Assembly (NCBI GenBank): GCA_022732315.1
Contig: JAIJUV010000022.1
Location: 1 to 23,158, forward strand
Length of the DNA: 23,158 bases
From: Prevotella sp.
GTDB taxonomy: Bacteria; Bacteroidota; Bacteroidia; Bacteroidales; Bacteroidaceae
Direction of reading: 5' to 3'
The notes beneath the pieces are model-generated. The model made no database searches and was not told where the DNA came from. It worked only from the letters and a program-made list of their open reading frames with translations. The position numbers and the translations under genes were made by a program. Positions within the stretch are counted from its first letter, which is position 1. Each line of letters opens with the position of its first letter. This document shows, in pieces, positions 12,762 through 21,155 of this stretch.

Positions 12762-13946
12762 ATGAATATCAAGGAATATATCAAGCAGTGGGCTGAATCC
12801 TACAAGACCGATCTCACAGAGAACATCATGCCCTTCTGGATGGAGCATGGATGGGACAAGGTGAACGGTGGTGTCTATACCTGTGTGGATAGAGACGGAA
12901 GTCTGATAGACTCCACCAAGTCGGTATGGTTCCAGGGTCGATTTGCCTTCATCTGCGCTTATGCATATAATAATGTAGAGAAGAACCCGTTGTGGTTGGA
13001 AGCAGCGAAGAGCACGCTCGACTTCATCGAGAACCATTGTTTCGACGAGAACGGAAGAATGTACTTCTCCGTCACAGCTGAGGGCAAGCCATTGCGCATG
13101 CGCCGCTACGTGTTCTCTGAGACCTTCGCAGCCATTGCGATGTCAGAATATGCCCTGGCTACAGGCGACCAGAAGTATGCAGAGCGTGCCCTGCAGATTT
13201 TCAAGGACACCCAGCGTTTCCTCACCACTCCGGGCATCCTGGCTCCAAAGTTCGAGGAATCAGTGCAGTTGCAGAGCCACAGCATCATCATGATTCTCAT
13301 CAACGTGGGTTCATGCATCCGCAAGGTTATCAACGACCCTAAGCTCACCGAGCAGATTGATGAGTCAATCGCCAAACTGAAGAAGTACTTCATCCACCCA
13401 GAGTTCAAGTGTCTCCTGGAGACCGTGGGCATGAACGGTGAGTTTGTGGATACCTGTATGGGTCGCACCATCAACCCAGGCCATTGCATCGAGACTTCAT
13501 GGTTCATCATGGAAGAGGCGAAGCTGAGAGGTTGGGACAAGGAGATAACCGATATGGCACTGCAGATCTTCGACTGGTCTTGGGACTGGGGATGGGACAA
13601 GCAGTATGGCGGCATCATCAACTTCAGAGACTGCCGGAATCTTCCTGCGCAGGATTATTCACAGGATATGAAGTTCTGGTGGCCACAGACCGAAACCATC
13701 ATCGCTTCGCTCTATGCTTACCTGGCTACGGGAGACGACGAGTACATCTACAAGCACCAGCGCATCAGCGAGTGGACCTACGCCCATTTCCCAGATGCAG
13801 AGTTCGGTGAGTGGTATGGCTATCTTCACAGAGACGGAACCGTGGCACAGCCGGCAAAGGGTAATCTCTTCAAGGGTCCGTTCCACATTCCTAGAATGAT
13901 GATCAAGGCATATACATTGTGCCAGGAAATCTTGAACAAAAATTAA
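12762..13946 (+). CDS. nanE: AGE-family N-acylglucosamine 2-epimerase (NanE, renin-binding-protein type)
   Basis: This 394-aa (alpha/alpha)6-barrel protein would interconvert ManNAc and GlcNAc, the step after NanA. Characteristic AGE motifs are present: VWFQGR (R60), SHSIIM (H173), NPGHCIETSW (H241), WWPQTE (306-311) and PFHIPR (H375). H241 and H375 correspond to the two histidines thought to catalyse proton transfer. Length agrees with mammalian and cyanobacterial AGE (about 390-420). This is unlike the TIM-barrel NanE of E. coli, which acts on the 6-phosphate, and it matches Bacteroides NanE. It follows nanA and is 7 nt before the creatininase-like gene, so cotranscription is likely. Confidence 0.92.
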   Translation: MNIKEYIKQWAESYKTDLTENIMPFWMEHGWDKVNGGVYTCVDRDGSLIDSTKSVWFQGRFAFICAYAYNNVEKNPLWLEAAKSTLDFIENHCFDENGRMYFSVTAEGKPLRMRRYVFSETFAAIAMSEYALATGDQKYAERALQIFKDTQRFLTTPGILAPKFEESVQLQSHSIIMILINVGSCIRKVINDPKLTEQIDESIAKLKKYFIHPEFKCLLETVGMNGEFVDTCMGRTINPGHCIETSWFIMEEAKLRGWDKEITDMALQIFDWSWDWGWDKQYGGIINFRDCRNLPAQDYSQDMKFWWPQTETIIASLYAYLATGDDEYIYKHQRISEWTYAHFPDAEFGEWYGYLHRDGTVAQPAKGNLFKGPFHIPRMMIKAYTLCQEILNKN

Positions 13947-13953
13947 TGATTCG

Positions 13954-14721
13954 ATGAGAAAAGAACTAGACTTGTCTATTTCAAATTTGAGTACAGTGAG
14001 GGGCAAATGCTATGAGATGGCGATGTTACCTTGGGGTGCAACGGAACCTCATAATCTGCATTTGCCCTATCTCACCGACTGCATTCTTTCGCAAAGCATT
14101 GCAGTGGAGGCTGCCATGAAGCTCTACGCCGAGAAAGGCGTAAGATGCATGGTACTTCCGCCGGTGGCGATGGGCGCACAGAACCCAGGTCAGCGAGATG
14201 TAAACTTCTGTATTCACTACCGATACGAGACCCAGAAGGCTATCTTGAAAGATATAGTTGAGGCATTACAGCATCAGGGCATCCGAAAACTGCTGATAGT
14301 AAACGGCCATGGCGGCAACTGTTTCAAGAACATGATCCGCGATCTGGCTGTAGATGATCCGGATTTCATCATCGCTTCCAGCGAATGGTTCAAGATGTGT
14401 AATCCTAAGGAATTTTTTGATAATCCGGGCGATCATGCCGACGAGGTAGAGACTTCTGTGATGATGCATTATCATCCTGAGTTGGTAGACTTGAAGGATG
14501 CAGGCGAAGGAGCCGCCAAGGGCTTCCGTATTCCTGCGTTGAGCAGCGGAAAGATATGGATACCGCGCAACTGGTCGATGATTTCCACAGATACAGGAAT
14601 CGGAAACCCAGCCTTGGCTACGGCAGAAAAGGGCAAGAAGTTTGCCGAGGCAGTGGTCAGCGAGTATGTAGATTTCCTCAGTCAGTTCTCTTTAGTTAAA
14701 TCAGCATCTGATTTATATTAA
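13954..14721 (+). CDS. Creatininase-family amidohydrolase-like protein in the nan operon
   Basis: The 255-aa protein shows the creatininase metal motifs LPWGATEPHNLHLPYLTD (E31, H33 and/or H36, D42), NGHGGN (117-122, H119) and GDHADEVETS (159-168). These proteins are cytoplasmic metal hydrolases that open cyclic amides or act on related bonds, and most members have no known substrate. It is packed between the epimerase (7 nt) and the sialidase (19 nt), so a role in sialic acid use is likely. Possibilities include a lactam, lactone or modified sialic acid hydrolase, or a ring-handling step replacing the missing NanM mutarotase. None of these can be chosen from sequence. Confidence 0.85.
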   Translation: MRKELDLSISNLSTVRGKCYEMAMLPWGATEPHNLHLPYLTDCILSQSIAVEAAMKLYAEKGVRCMVLPPVAMGAQNPGQRDVNFCIHYRYETQKAILKDIVEALQHQGIRKLLIVNGHGGNCFKNMIRDLAVDDPDFIIASSEWFKMCNPKEFFDNPGDHADEVETSVMMHYHPELVDLKDAGEGAAKGFRIPALSSGKIWIPRNWSMISTDTGIGNPALATAEKGKKFAEAVVSEYVDFLSQFSLVKSASDLY

Positions 14722-14740
14722 AATAAATATGTAAAAACCT

Positions 14741-16045
14741 ATGAATAAAAAAATGATGTTATCAGCAAATGCCAGCAAGGCTTTGTTCCTGGCAGCGATG
14801 GGCTGCTCCCTTCTGATGCCAGCACAGATGATGGCAGCGCAGTTGGTGGGCGATGCTCCAGTCATGGCAGTTGAGGCTCAGGCTGTGAACGCTCAGGGAG
14901 GACTCACCGTCTTCTCTAACAAGGATGCACAGTATCGCATTCCTGCCATCGTAGAGTGTAAGTCGGGAAAGTTGATTGCGTTTACCGATCATCGTTATCA
15001 TAATAAGGATATTGGTGGCGGCCGTCATCTCGACATCGTGATGAAAACCAGTATGGACAAGGGCGCTACCTGGAGCTCTCCGGAGCAGATGGTGGCTAAG
15101 GGCGGAAACGGTATTGCTACCAGTTTCGACTGCGCCCATGGCGATGCGGCTGTCGTAGTAGACAAGAAGAGCGGCAGAATCCTCCTGATGTGTGCATCGG
15201 GCGGTATCGGCTACTGGGAGTCTAAGCGTGGCAATCTCCTGATGATGGGTAGATACTACAGCGACGACGAGGGTAAGACATGGTATGGCGAGGAAGTGAC
15301 CAAGCAAATCTACGACCTCATGCCAGAAGTGGAATCAGCCTTCTTTACCAGTGGTAGAATCTGCCAGAGTAAGCAGATCAAGGTGGGCAAGTACTATCGT
15401 GTCTATACCGTGTTGTGTACCCGCAGCGGTAACCGCATTCTCTATAGCGATGACTTCGGAGAGACCTGGAATGTATTGGGCAAGAATGTAGCCGAGGCTG
15501 CTCCTTACGGTGATGAGGCCAAGATAGAAGAGTTGCCAAACGGCAATGTGTTGCTCAGCAGCCGTGCAATGGGTGGACGCCACATCAACATCTATACTTA
15601 TGAGGATAAGAAGACTGCCACAGGCTCTTGGGGCAAGGTAATAGCTTCTGATGCCAAGAATATGGGTGTTGCTGCCCACAAGAACTCTTGCAATGGCGAG
15701 GTTCTCATGGTGGATGCCAAGAAGAACGGTAAGAAGGTGAAACTGCTCCTGCAGAGTGTTCCGGTAGGTCCAGGCCGTAACAACGTAGGTATCTACTACA
15801 AGGCATTGGAGACTCCTGCTGATTATGCTACTCCAGAGGCTATCGCCAAGAACTGGGAAGGCTGCTATCAGTTGAGCAACACAACATCGGCTTACTCAAC
15901 CATGGTTCAGGGCAAGAATGGCAGCATCTACTTCCTCCTGGAAGAGAATGCATTCAGAAATCCTAAAACCCAGACGGATGATTATTACGACATCCGATTC
16001 TATAACCTGAGCATTGGCCAAATAACGAACAATAGATACAAATAA
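14741..16045 (+). CDS. nanH: Secreted GH33 exo-sialidase
   Basis: The 434-aa protein has a signal peptide (about residues 1-33, cleaved near MMAA) and a six-bladed sialidase domain. Catalytic features: YRIP (65-68, R66 of the Arg triad), probable acid D90, E259 sixteen residues before R275 (GDEAKIEELPNGNVLLSSR), R346 (GPGRNN) and Tyr nucleophile Y385 (SAYSTM). Asp-boxes: SMDKGATW (104-111), SDDEGKTW (174-181) and SDDFGETW (236-243). It would release terminal alpha-linked Neu5Ac in the periplasm or at the cell surface. No extra carbohydrate-binding domain is seen. It lies between the creatininase-like gene and susC with 19-20 nt gaps. AMGC near residue 22 is a poor lipobox. Confidence 0.93.
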   Translation: MNKKMMLSANASKALFLAAMGCSLLMPAQMMAAQLVGDAPVMAVEAQAVNAQGGLTVFSNKDAQYRIPAIVECKSGKLIAFTDHRYHNKDIGGGRHLDIVMKTSMDKGATWSSPEQMVAKGGNGIATSFDCAHGDAAVVVDKKSGRILLMCASGGIGYWESKRGNLLMMGRYYSDDEGKTWYGEEVTKQIYDLMPEVESAFFTSGRICQSKQIKVGKYYRVYTVLCTRSGNRILYSDDFGETWNVLGKNVAEAAPYGDEAKIEELPNGNVLLSSRAMGGRHINIYTYEDKKTATGSWGKVIASDAKNMGVAAHKNSCNGEVLMVDAKKNGKKVKLLLQSVPVGPGRNNVGIYYKALETPADYATPEAIAKNWEGCYQLSNTTSAYSTMVQGKNGSIYFLLEENAFRNPKTQTDDYYDIRFYNLSIGQITNNRYK

Positions 16046-16065
16046 TAATAACTAATTATCAACTT

Positions 16066-19000
16066 ATGAACATGAACTCAGATTTGAAACAATTAGTCAT
16101 GGCAGTATCTTTGGGATGCATGGGCGCTTCGCCAGCATTCGCAGGTACTAACAGCTTGGCAGTAAGTGCCACGCAGCAGACCTCTACCTGTACAGGTGTG
16201 GTTGTTGATGACCTTGGAGAGACCGTTATCGGTGCTTCTGTACTCGTGAAGGGTACTTCCAATGGTACTGTTACCGACTTGGACGGTAAATTCTCTTTGA
16301 GCAACGTGAAGAAGGGTGACATCATCGTGATTTCCTACATCGGCTATGATTCACAGGAAATCAAGTTCGATGGACAGCCTATCAGCGTAACCATGAGCGA
16401 AAACAAGCAGGTGCTTGCCGAGGTGGTGGTAACGGGTTATGGTGGTCAGCAGAAGCGTGCCACATTGACCACTGCTATCTCTAAGATGGATAATAAGGTA
16501 TTGGAGAAGGCGGCTGTCAGCAACGTGGGTAATGCGTTGCAGGGTACAGTGACTGGTCTCCGTGTTATCAGCGAGTCTGGTCAGCCAGGTGCAAGTCCTA
16601 ACATCACTCTCCGTGGTGGTGCTTCTATCACGGGTGGCCATAATGGTGCCCTCATCGTTGTGGATGGTATCATCCGCGAGAGCCTGAGCGATATCAACCC
16701 TTCCGACATCGAGTCAATCCAGGTGTTGAAGGATGCCGCTTCTACCGCTATCTACGGTGCCCGTGCCAACGGTGGTGTAATTTTGGTTCAGACCAAGAAC
16801 GGTCAGGCTGGTAAGACAACCGTAAACTATAAGGCTAAGCTCGGTATGAACTTCTCCCGTCAGGGTTACGATTTCCTCAATGCACATGATTACATCTACT
16901 ACAACCGTTTGGGTTACAAGCGTTATACCAATAATGCTCCAAGTGCAGCTTCTGTAGATAACCAGATGGGTTATGGTATCGGTAACAAGTTGTTCGATAT
17001 CCGTTATCTCAATGATGATACCAAGCATCTCCAGAGCGAGGGCTGGCAGGTAATGGACGACCCATACTATGAGGGCAAGCAGATTCTCTATAAGGATTAC
17101 AGCGGTCAGATGGAAGATGCAACCTTCCACGATGTAGCGCTTACCCAGGATCACTACCTGAGCCTCTCTGGCGGTAATGATAAGGGTACCTTCTCTGCAA
17201 GTCTCGGTTACTACAATGAGGATGGTGCTGTTAAGGGTACAGGCTACAAGCGCTTCAATGGTGCCTTCAACGGTTCTTACTGGGTACTTCCTTTCCTGAA
17301 TGTAAAGGCTGGTACTACCTATAGCTGGGCTAAGCAGCCTTCTCTGTGGATCGGTACATACGAGTTCTTCTATCGTTCCCGTTCACAGCGTCCTACCTGG
17401 AATCCATATCTGGAGGATGGCACTCCAGCTTCTGGTTGGGGTACAGGTGACGGTAACCCAGAGTACTACCGTTCTCGCTTGACCAGTACTGATGGTACAC
17501 GTAAGCAGACCTACAACTTGGGCTTCGATTTGAACATCATTCCTAAGAAGTTGGTCTTCACAGCAAACTCTTCTCTGTATCACTACGATTACCAGTATGA
17601 GAGCTTCAATAAGTCTTACCAGCAGCAGAACCAGGGTTCTCCTAACCAGACCCGTGGTGCTTATGCCAACATTACACGCTTCACTCAGATTCAGTTGAGC
17701 GGTACCTTGAACTATCACGATACCTTCTTCGAGAATCACAATGTGGATGCCATGATTGGTGGTGAGTACTTCGACTATCAGTACTTTAACTTTAATGCAA
17801 GTACAGAGAACTCTCCTTTCGATACCATCCATACCCTGAACGTTGGTGCTAACCGTAAAGCTACAAGCAGCAGCAAGACCGGTTACCGTATCGAGTCTCT
17901 CTTCGGTCGTGTGAACTACGACTTCAAGCAGAAGTATCTCTTCTCTTTCACCTATCGTTACGACGGTATCTCTAAGTTGAAGGACAACCGCTGGGGTTTC
18001 TTCCCAGGTGTATCTGCAGGTTGGAACATCATGGAGGAGGATTTCTGGAAGAACTCTAAGATTTCCAGCGTCATCAGCAACTTGAAGCCACGTGTAAGTT
18101 ATGGTATCAACGGTAACGTAAACGGTATCGGTAACTTCGATATCTACGGTCTTTACAAGAAGTATGGCAACTATGCCGGTCAGACTGGTTACTACAACTC
18201 AACCCTTACCAACACAGCGTTGAAGTGGGAGCAGAGTAAGTCGTTCGAGGCAGGTCTCGATATCGGTTTCTTCAACAACCGTCTGGGCTTCATCCTCGAC
18301 TACTATAACCGTACAACCAACAACTTGCTTACTGATATCAGTTTGCCAGGTTACACCGGTTTCTCTAGCATGAAGACCAACCTGGGTAAGCTTCGCAACT
18401 CAGGTTTCGAGATGGAGGTACGTGCCAACATCATCAACAGCAAGGACTTCAAGTGGGATGTTACAGCTAACCTCACTTCTGTAGCCAACAAGGTATTGCA
18501 GTTGCCAAGCAGCGACAAGCCAAACAACCAGATTGGTGGTTACGAGGTAGCAGCAGGCAAGGTAGATGCCAACGGCAAGACCCCAACCAAGTGGATTGGT
18601 GGATACCGTGAAGGTGGCAAGTTGGGCGACCTGGTAGGTTACCAGCAGCAGCATATCTTCAGAGATTGGGACGATGTAAAGGCAAATGCCAACGAGCGTG
18701 TTGACGACATCGCACATCTTTATGGTCCAGGTTTGGCAGACCAGATCAACCCTGCAACCGGTAAGAAGTATAAGGAGTCTAATGGCTGGAAGCCTATCGA
18801 GCCAGGAGATGTATGCTGGGAAGACGTGAATGGCGACGGCCATATCAGTCAGCTCGACCGCGTGGTAGTAGGTAATATCTTCCCTAATGTGACTGGTGGT
18901 TTCACCACAACATTCGGTTACAAGAACGTATCTCTCTATGCACGTTTCGACTACTCTTTGGGTCACACCATCTACAACGACCTCAAGGCTCGTTCTTTGG

Positions 19001-19419
19001 GACAATATCAGGGTTCGTTCAACCTCATCGACAAGGTAAAGGATACATGGTCTGAGACCAACCGCGATGCAGACCTTCCAGTCTTCACATACGCTGACCA
19101 GTTGAACAAGATGAATATTACCCGTGAGAACAACGGTTACACCGCAGCCAACGGTAACAGCTCCCGTTTCTACGAGAAGGGCGACTACCTGGCATTGCGC
19201 GAGATTACTCTCAACTGGAACTTGCCAAAGACATGGATCAGCAGAGTAGGCATGCAGAATGCTTCCCTCTATGTAACAGGTCAGAACCTGTTCTACATCA
19301 CTGGTTATGACGGAGCTTCTCCAGAGCCAGCAGCGTATAATGGTTATGGTGCAGGTATTGACAACGGTCGTTACCCAACACCACGCACATTACTCTTCGG
19401 TTTATCTGTAACATTCTAA
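16066..19419 (+). CDS. SusC-like TonB-dependent outer membrane transporter
   Basis: The 1117-aa protein has a signal peptide (ends near SPAFA, residue 26), a carboxypeptidase-D-like N-terminal domain (about 42-115, GVVVDDLGETVIGASVLVKG), the TonB box region AEVVVTGYG (118-126), a plug with GGASITGGHNGALIVVDG and IESIQVLKDAASTAIYGARA, and a long beta-barrel ending in LLFGLSVTF with a C-terminal Phe. Length is normal for SusC (about 1000-1100). With the following SusD it would import sialylated or desialylated glycans released at the surface. It sits 20 nt after the sialidase gene and 12 nt before susD, with no separate promoter in the gap. The ligand is inferred from the neighbours. Confidence 0.96.
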   Translation: MNMNSDLKQLVMAVSLGCMGASPAFAGTNSLAVSATQQTSTCTGVVVDDLGETVIGASVLVKGTSNGTVTDLDGKFSLSNVKKGDIIVISYIGYDSQEIKFDGQPISVTMSENKQVLAEVVVTGYGGQQKRATLTTAISKMDNKVLEKAAVSNVGNALQGTVTGLRVISESGQPGASPNITLRGGASITGGHNGALIVVDGIIRESLSDINPSDIESIQVLKDAASTAIYGARANGGVILVQTKNGQAGKTTVNYKAKLGMNFSRQGYDFLNAHDYIYYNRLGYKRYTNNAPSAASVDNQMGYGIGNKLFDIRYLNDDTKHLQSEGWQVMDDPYYEGKQILYKDYSGQMEDATFHDVALTQDHYLSLSGGNDKGTFSASLGYYNEDGAVKGTGYKRFNGAFNGSYWVLPFLNVKAGTTYSWAKQPSLWIGTYEFFYRSRSQRPTWNPYLEDGTPASGWGTGDGNPEYYRSRLTSTDGTRKQTYNLGFDLNIIPKKLVFTANSSLYHYDYQYESFNKSYQQQNQGSPNQTRGAYANITRFTQIQLSGTLNYHDTFFENHNVDAMIGGEYFDYQYFNFNASTENSPFDTIHTLNVGANRKATSSSKTGYRIESLFGRVNYDFKQKYLFSFTYRYDGISKLKDNRWGFFPGVSAGWNIMEEDFWKNSKISSVISNLKPRVSYGINGNVNGIGNFDIYGLYKKYGNYAGQTGYYNSTLTNTALKWEQSKSFEAGLDIGFFNNRLGFILDYYNRTTNNLLTDISLPGYTGFSSMKTNLGKLRNSGFEMEVRANIINSKDFKWDVTANLTSVANKVLQLPSSDKPNNQIGGYEVAAGKVDANGKTPTKWIGGYREGGKLGDLVGYQQQHIFRDWDDVKANANERVDDIAHLYGPGLADQINPATGKKYKESNGWKPIEPGDVCWEDVNGDGHISQLDRVVVGNIFPNVTGGFTTTFGYKNVSLYARFDYSLGHTIYNDLKARSLGQYQGSFNLIDKVKDTWSETNRDADLPVFTYADQLNKMNITRENNGYTAANGNSSRFYEKGDYLALREITLNWNLPKTWISRVGMQNASLYVTGQNLFYITGYDGASPEPAAYNGYGAGIDNGRYPTPRTLLFGLSVTF

Positions 19420-19431
19420 AATTTGACTAAA

Positions 19432-20994
19432 ATGAAAAAGTTTTTGAAATATTTTGCAGCAGGCTGCATGGTCTTCTCAATGACTAGCTGTCTTGATGTA
19501 GAACCACAAAGTGAGATTACTGATGCTGGCTACTGGAAGGAAGAAGGCCAGTTCAGTTCAGCCAATACCGGTCTCCAGGCAATGTTCCGCGACCGCACTT
19601 TCAACCTTTACCTTTGGGGTGAGATGCGTACCAATCTCTATGGTGGCAGTCCTTTCTCTGGTGAGGCAAGTAGTGGATATGAGTTCATGTGGAACAACCT
19701 CTTGAGCCAGGCAAGTCCAGCCATCAGCAACTATGGCGGCTGCTACGGATTTATCAACCAGCTCAACCTGATGATTGCCAAGGCCGAGAATACCGATATT
19801 ATCAAGGAGGCTGCCAAGAATAACTATCTGGGTTCTGCATACGGTATGCGTGCCTTCATATACTTCCAGCTGTTGAGAACCTATGGCGATGTCATCGTAG
19901 TGACCGACTATACCAAGGGTAGCGACATCAACATCGGTAACATGGGTAAGGCTGCTTCTCCAGCAGCTGAGGTAATGGCTCAGATCAAGAAGGATATCCA
20001 GGCTTCTGAGCAGGCTTACGGCGAGAACTACAAGTTTACCAACGGCAGAAACTACTGGTCTCTGGCTGCTACCAAGATGCTCAAGGGTGAGGCTTATCTC
20101 TGGAGCGGTAAGCAGATGGGCGGCGGTAACGCTGATTATCAGATTGCCAAGGCTGCTTATGAGGACGTGAAGAAGGCTGACGTAGCTTTGCAGAACGACT
20201 TTACCAAGGTATTTGCCTTTAACAACAAGAAGAACAAGGAGATTATCTACGCTGTTTATTACGGCAAGGATGAGAAGACTATGTGGAATGATACCTTCCG
20301 CTTGACTTTGGTGATGGGTTCTATGTTCTTCAAGAACTACTATGAGGCTGATGGTACTTCTCTGGCTGAGTCTGCCATGAGTAATATGGACGGTGTAATG
20401 CGTATATCTCTCAACAAGGATATGTGGAAGGAGCTTTATCGTGACGGTGATACCCGTAAGGCTGGTAGCTTGAAGGATATCTATGCCAAGAACGAGGATG
20501 GGTCCCTCAAGTATGTTGGCAACATCCAGTATAAGTTCCAGGGTACCTTGCCAGAGGGTTACAACCAGCGCCAGTGGCTCGATGATTACCCAATCTATCG
20601 CTATGCAGACTGTCTCTTGGGCTTGGCTGAGGCTAAGGCTTTGCTGGGCGAGGATCCTGCTGCTGAGATCAACGAGGTAAGAAAGCGTGCTTACGGCGAG
20701 GAGTACTTCAATGCTCACCAGGCTGAGGTGGCTTATCCTAACGATACAGACGCTTCATTCTATGCCAACAACTCTTTCGTAGGCAGCGATGCTGATGTCA
20801 TCGAGGCTGTATTGAAGGAAAGATGCCGCGAGTTCCTCTTCGAGGGTAAGCGCTGGCACGACCTCCGACTGATGGGTACAGAGTATGTTACCAAATATAC
20901 TTCTGCTCATGCCGATAAGCTGTTGTGGCCTATCGATGAGAACACCCTCGGCTTGAACGGTCTGTTGCACCAGACTCCTGGTTACGACAAATAA
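19432..20994 (+). CDS. SusD/RagB-like outer membrane lipoprotein
   Basis: The 520-aa protein pairs with the preceding SusC as the glycan-capturing lid. It has a lipoprotein signal with lipidated Cys at residue 20 (VFSMTSCLD) and the SusD-type helical repeats, including GSAYGMRAFIYFQLLRTYGDVIVVTDY. The C-terminal part has LKERCREFLFEGKRWHDLRLMG, typical of RagB/SusD. The ATG at 19432 is preferred to an in-frame TTG nine bases earlier, because it gives a proper MKKFLK signal start. A perfect 13-bp hairpin follows the stop by about 60 nt. Exposed at the cell surface. Confidence 0.95.
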   Translation: MKKFLKYFAAGCMVFSMTSCLDVEPQSEITDAGYWKEEGQFSSANTGLQAMFRDRTFNLYLWGEMRTNLYGGSPFSGEASSGYEFMWNNLLSQASPAISNYGGCYGFINQLNLMIAKAENTDIIKEAAKNNYLGSAYGMRAFIYFQLLRTYGDVIVVTDYTKGSDINIGNMGKAASPAAEVMAQIKKDIQASEQAYGENYKFTNGRNYWSLAATKMLKGEAYLWSGKQMGGGNADYQIAKAAYEDVKKADVALQNDFTKVFAFNNKKNKEIIYAVYYGKDEKTMWNDTFRLTLVMGSMFFKNYYEADGTSLAESAMSNMDGVMRISLNKDMWKELYRDGDTRKAGSLKDIYAKNEDGSLKYVGNIQYKFQGTLPEGYNQRQWLDDYPIYRYADCLLGLAEAKALLGEDPAAEINEVRKRAYGEEYFNAHQAEVAYPNDTDASFYANNSFVGSDADVIEAVLKERCREFLFEGKRWHDLRLMGTEYVTKYTSAHADKLLWPIDENTLGLNGLLHQTPGYDK

Positions 20995-21054
20995 GGAGCC
21001 TATTGTGGAAATGATTTCGCCGATGAGGCAAATCGTTTTGTTTGATTATAAAAG

Positions 21055-21085
21055 AGAAGAGAGGGAATTCTGTTCCCTCTCTTCT
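21055..21085 (+). terminator. Hairpin between susD and the GH20 gene
   Basis: AGAAGAGAGGGAA (21055-21067) pairs perfectly with TTCCCTCTCTTCT (21073-21085), loop 5 nt. The following tract is not a strong run of U, so it may terminate partly or stabilise the upstream mRNA. The rest of the 161-bp gap shows only a degenerate promoter-like CAACTTTG at 21107-21114, about 40 nt before the GH20 ATG. Confidence 0.7.
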
Positions 21086-21155
21086 TCATAAACTCTCTTT
21101 CTAAATCAACTTTGTGAATAACAATAATTCATCAGAATCAACCTAAATAAAAAAT

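Noticed and set aside
14741..14815. Sialidase as a lipoprotein (Cys near residue 22)
   Set aside because: AMGC has Met at -2 and is a poor lipobox; a standard signal peptidase I site near residues 30-33 fits better.
19404..19434. 3'-end duplication at the susC/susD junction (CTAAAAT twice)
   Set aside because: Only seven bases, 15 nt apart, in A/T-rich sequence; too short to count with the five clear cases.
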